Below are positions 61,693 through 64,000 of a stretch of 64,000 nt of DNA, piece after piece (within the stretch, counting starts at the first letter, position 1; every line of letters starts with the position of its first letter). The DNA lies in assembly GCA_017470145.1 (NCBI GenBank), contig JAFUFB010000009.1:1-64000 (forward strand), read 5' to 3'. The position numbers and the translations under genes are program-made. The notes below the pieces were generated by a model, which searched no databases, was not told the origin of the DNA, and saw only the letters and a program-made list of their open reading frames with translations. This DNA comes from Clostridia bacterium. Lineage in GTDB: Bacteria; Bacillota; Clostridia; Christensenellales; Aristaeellaceae.

Positions 61693-62625
61693 TTGAATTT
61701 GCAACAGAATAAAGCCCTGCGGGGCAGCCTGCTCCTGATGCTGGGAGCCGTGATCTGGGGCTTTGCCTTCGCCGCCCAGCGGGCGGGCATGGACTCCATG
61801 CAGCCCATCTCCTTCAACGGCATCCGCAACCTGCTGGCGGGGCTCTGCCTCATCCCCGTCTGCTACTGGGCAGAAAGCCGCCATCCCGAGCAGAAGCCCA
61901 GCTCCCCCGCCCAGAAGCGTACCCAGTTGCGGGGCGGGCTTTTCTGCGGCGTTTTCCTTTTCCTGGCCTCCACCCTGCAGCAGGCCGGCCTGGTGGACGC
62001 CTCCGCCGGCAAGGCAGGGTTTGTCACCGCGCTGTACGTGGTGCTGGTGCCCGTGTTCGCCTGGCTGCTATTCCACAAAAATCCGGGTAACTGGATCTGG
62101 CTCAGCATTCTGCTGGCAGTGGCCGGGCTGTTCCTGCTGTGCGTCCCAGTTGGGGAAGGCTTCTCCCTCTCCCGGGCGGATGTGCTGCTGCTGGGATGCG
62201 CCGCCTGCTTTACGGGGCAAATTCTCTCCGTGGATCATTACTCCCCCATGGTCAGCGGCGTCCGGCTCAGCCGGGATATGTTCCTGACCTGCGGCCTGCT
62301 GGGCACGTTGCTCTCCCTCTTTACGGAAACCATCACCTGGAGCGGCATTCAGCAAGCCCTGATCGCTCTGCTGTACGCAGGGGTCATGTCCGGCGCGGTG
62401 GCCTATACGCTGCAGATCCTGGGCCAGCGGGATGTGCCCCCCGCCCTGGCCTCCCTCATCATGTGCATGGAGTCCGTGTTCAGCGTCATCGGTGGCGCCC
62501 TGGTGCTGGGGGAGCATCTCTCCTCCCGGGAGCTGATGGGTTGCCTGATCATGTTCACAGCGGTGGTGCTGGCCCAAGTTTCCCCCTTGCTGAAGCGCCA
62601 GGGGCTAAAGAAAAAAGCTGATTGA
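61693..62625 (+). CDS. EamA/DMT-family transporter
   Basis: The 310-residue membrane protein has ten hydrophobic helices in two EamA repeats, with the typical GSLLLMLGAVIWGFAFAAQR start and PALASLIMCMESVFSVIGG in the second repeat. DMT proteins export amino acids, nucleosides or other metabolites; the substrate is unknown. A TTG at 61693 with AGGAAG is the best start; GTG at 61684 is also open. Confidence 0.86.
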   Translation: MNLQQNKALRGSLLLMLGAVIWGFAFAAQRAGMDSMQPISFNGIRNLLAGLCLIPVCYWAESRHPEQKPSSPAQKRTQLRGGLFCGVFLFLASTLQQAGLVDASAGKAGFVTALYVVLVPVFAWLLFHKNPGNWIWLSILLAVAGLFLLCVPVGEGFSLSRADVLLLGCAACFTGQILSVDHYSPMVSGVRLSRDMFLTCGLLGTLLSLFTETITWSGIQQALIALLYAGVMSGAVAYTLQILGQRDVPPALASLIMCMESVFSVIGGALVLGEHLSSRELMGCLIMFTAVVLAQVSPLLKRQGLKKKAD

Positions 62626-62655
62626 CGCCAATCAGCATGTTCCATCAGCTCTAAC

Positions 62656-62680
62656 ACGCTCCCCTGGGGCGCGTTTTTTC
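62656..62680 (+). terminator. Terminator of the EamA transporter gene
   Basis: An ACGC-CCCC hairpin with GGGG-GCGT is followed by TTTTTT. Confidence 0.75.
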
Positions 62681-62690
62681 TCTAAAACGA

Positions 62691-62714
62691 GGCCTCCCCC
62701 TGAGCGGGGAGGCC
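62691..62714. terminator. Bidirectional terminator, convergent genes
   Basis: GGCCTCCCC (62691-62699) pairs with GGGGAGGCC (62706-62714). T-runs follow on both strands (GTTTTC, and CGTTTTAG on the minus strand). Confidence 0.78.
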
Positions 62715-62720
62715 GTTTTC

Positions 62721-63185
62721 TCACTCCTGCGTTACTTCCAGAAGCTGATGTAAATCGACAGTAGCATATTCGTCGCCATAGCCTTCCTTCCGACAAAGGA
62801 TCAGCTTCCCCGCCGCCAGATCCACCCGACGGACCTCCTCCGTCCGGGTGACATAGGCGCCGCCAGCTTTCATCGGGTCGGGCACAAAATAGGTCAGGCT
62901 ACATCGTGGCTGCTCCCCGGCCTGAATTCGCCCCGCGATTTCCTGCAGAGCCAGGTTCAGCTGATTCAGCGCATCCTCCCCCATCTCGATCCTTTCATCC
63001 GTCAGCCGGGCCTCCTCCTGAATCATATCGTCGTATCCCGTCAGCGCCGCGAAGGGGGCGAACTGGGGCGCCCGGTCGTACAGGCTCATGGCAGGGTGCT
63101 TCTTGGATTTTGGCGCGGGCAGATCGATAATGTCTCCGTACACCATCCGCGGGTCAGCTTCCTTCCCCGTAATCCCCTTCGCCAT
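62721..63185 (-). CDS. YolD-like protein
   Basis: The 154-residue product has the YolD signature RAPQFAPFAALTGYDDMI (about 37-54) followed by an acidic helix and a C-terminal beta region. YolD-like genes are paired with UmuC/UvrX-type polymerases in Bacillota and are part of SOS mutagenesis modules. The ATG at 63185 follows GGGGAGG and lies inside the 3' end of the polymerase gene. Confidence 0.85.
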   Translation of the reverse strand: MAKGITGKEADPRMVYGDIIDLPAPKSKKHPAMSLYDRAPQFAPFAALTGYDDMIQEEARLTDERIEMGEDALNQLNLALQEIAGRIQAGEQPRCSLTYFVPDPMKAGGAYVTRTEEVRRVDLAAGKLILCRKEGYGDEYATVDLHQLLEVTQE

Positions 63186-64000
63186 CCCATTCCTCCCCTG
63201 CCGCTGGCCCCTCCGCCAGCGGCGCTTTCTTTTCCACTGTCCGGGATTCCGCCCCGGCCTGGTGCCCACCGATCTGTCCATTGCGCAGGATGGTGGTGGC
63301 CCCCTCCTGTAGGTTCATGCCCTTCAGCAGGGCGTTCTTGCCGAATTTCGCCTGCAGCAGCAGCGTGGCCTGCTGAATTTTCCGCTCCTTGGCGTCCTCC
63401 TGGGCCTCCGCTTCCCGCTGGCGTTCCCGGGCGTCGTAATCCACGAAGAGGCTCATCTGCTCCGGCCCCTCCTGTGGAATCTCATTTTCCGGAATCAGCC
63501 CCTCCGCCACCACGTAGACCCGGCGAATCAGCAAATCCGGATCCATGATTCGGTCATACAGGGCCATCATCCCGGCCACAATCCTGCGGGCGGAGGAGGT
63601 ATACCGGTCCAGCTTCTCCGTGCCGTGGGCAAACTTCGGGCAGGCCCGGCCATACATATCCACGCTGATTTTCCCGGTGTATCGCTCCCCGGTTTTCGCC
63701 ACGCGGAAGGAGGATTCCCGCACCGTGGGGCCTTGAAAGCTGCAAACCAGGGATTCCCGGTCGTACCCGATGGTCAGGGTCAGCTTCCGGGTCACCAGCC
63801 GCTTGCGCACCAGATCCAGGGCCAGCAGCTCCGTCATCTCCCGGACGATGAGCTTCCCCTTCTCGCCATCGTAGGGCTCCATCAGCACCTGCCCGCTGGA
63901 GAGGCTGTTGCTCTCCGGGCGATAAGCCTTGATGGTGGCGATCTCCGTCGGCTCCCGGCCCCAGGCGTGATCGATCAACAGCTCCGCATTGATCCCCAGG
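63154..64000 (-). CDS. Y-family DNA polymerase, UmuC/UvrX type (5' end outside the window)
   Basis: The frame is open through the window edge; the visible C-terminal 282 residues begin LGINAELLIDHAWGREP. They contain SYRPxS-like AYRPESNSLSSGQVL and VREMTELLALDLV, the little-finger region of Bacillota UmuC homologues. The catalytic palm lies beyond 64000. Such polymerases copy past DNA lesions during the SOS response. The gene is translationally coupled to yolD (32-bp overlap). Confidence 0.88.
   Translation of the reverse strand, partial: LGINAELLIDHAWGREPTEIATIKAYRPESNSLSSGQVLMEPYDGEKGKLIVREMTELLALDLVRKRLVTRKLTLTIGYDRESLVCSFQGPTVRESSFRVAKTGERYTGKISVDMYGRACPKFAHGTEKLDRYTSSARRIVAGMMALYDRIMDPDLLIRRVYVVAEGLIPENEIPQEGPEQMSLFVDYDARERQREAEAQEDAKERKIQQATLLLQAKFGKNALLKGMNLQEGATTILRNGQIGGHQAGAESRTVEKKAPLAEGPAAGEEWDGEGDYGEGS

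Overview
The window looks like the chromosome of a fairly high-GC member of the Bacillota, class Clostridia (Christensenellales or a similar order is possible, but the order is a guess). Supporting signs are strong AGGAGG ribosome binding sites, sigma-A promoters, a T-box leader, a single-chain pyruvate:ferredoxin oxidoreductase, MgtE, YolD plus a UmuC-type polymerase, and heterodimeric ABC exporters.

Positions 1-27.4 kb are the right-hand part of an integrated temperate phage; its head and tail genes lie beyond the left edge. Read from the attachment side: a tyrosine integrase (26214-27392) sits beside a tRNA-Met/tRNA-fMet pair. An AT-richer rightward lysogeny and accessory block (23476-26063) holds a CI-like repressor, a HigB-HigA-SecB-like toxin-antitoxin-chaperone module and a protein with a degenerate zinc-protease motif. 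A divergent promoter pair (23375-23455) separates it from a long leftward early operon (23342 down to about 8203): Cro-like and other HTH proteins, DUF1351, RecT, MBL-fold hydrolase, NinB-like, HNH, Lar-like zinc ribbons, replisome organizer, DnaB helicase, SH3 protein, DUF1064, PAPS-reductase-like enzyme, dUTPase, a frameshifted adenine methylase, SSB and an ArpU/RinA-like late regulator. A possible small RNA is read against this operon at 21571-21632.

The late region starts with a striking control element at 8003-8191: ten copies of an 11-bp iteron abut a consensus promoter, which is followed within about 20 bp by an intrinsic terminator. Downstream lie a ParB-phosphoribosyltransferase fusion, two more ParB-like proteins, a C5-cytosine methylase, small and large terminase and a portal protein with a long C-terminal extension. 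The layout suggests activator- or antiterminator-controlled late expression.

Positions 27.5-64 kb are ordinary chromosome: secreted metallophosphoesterase, alpha-oxoamine synthase, T-box-controlled trpEG, a four-repeat diguanylate cyclase, DUF4867, a VanX-like dipeptidase, rplM-rpsI, a flippase, mgtE with a leader ORF, a polar amino-acid ABC importer, glucuronate isomerase (uxaC), an asymmetric heterodimeric ABC exporter, GH67 alpha-glucuronidase, M16C peptidase, PFOR, a VanY-like protein that has lost its zinc ligands, argS, a polysaccharide deacetylase, an EamA transporter, and YolD plus a truncated Y-family polymerase. uxaC and the alpha-glucuronidase together point to use of glucuronoxylan side chains. 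GC-rich palindromes with the core CCCCGC-n-GCGGGG recur between genes and often seem to act as terminators.
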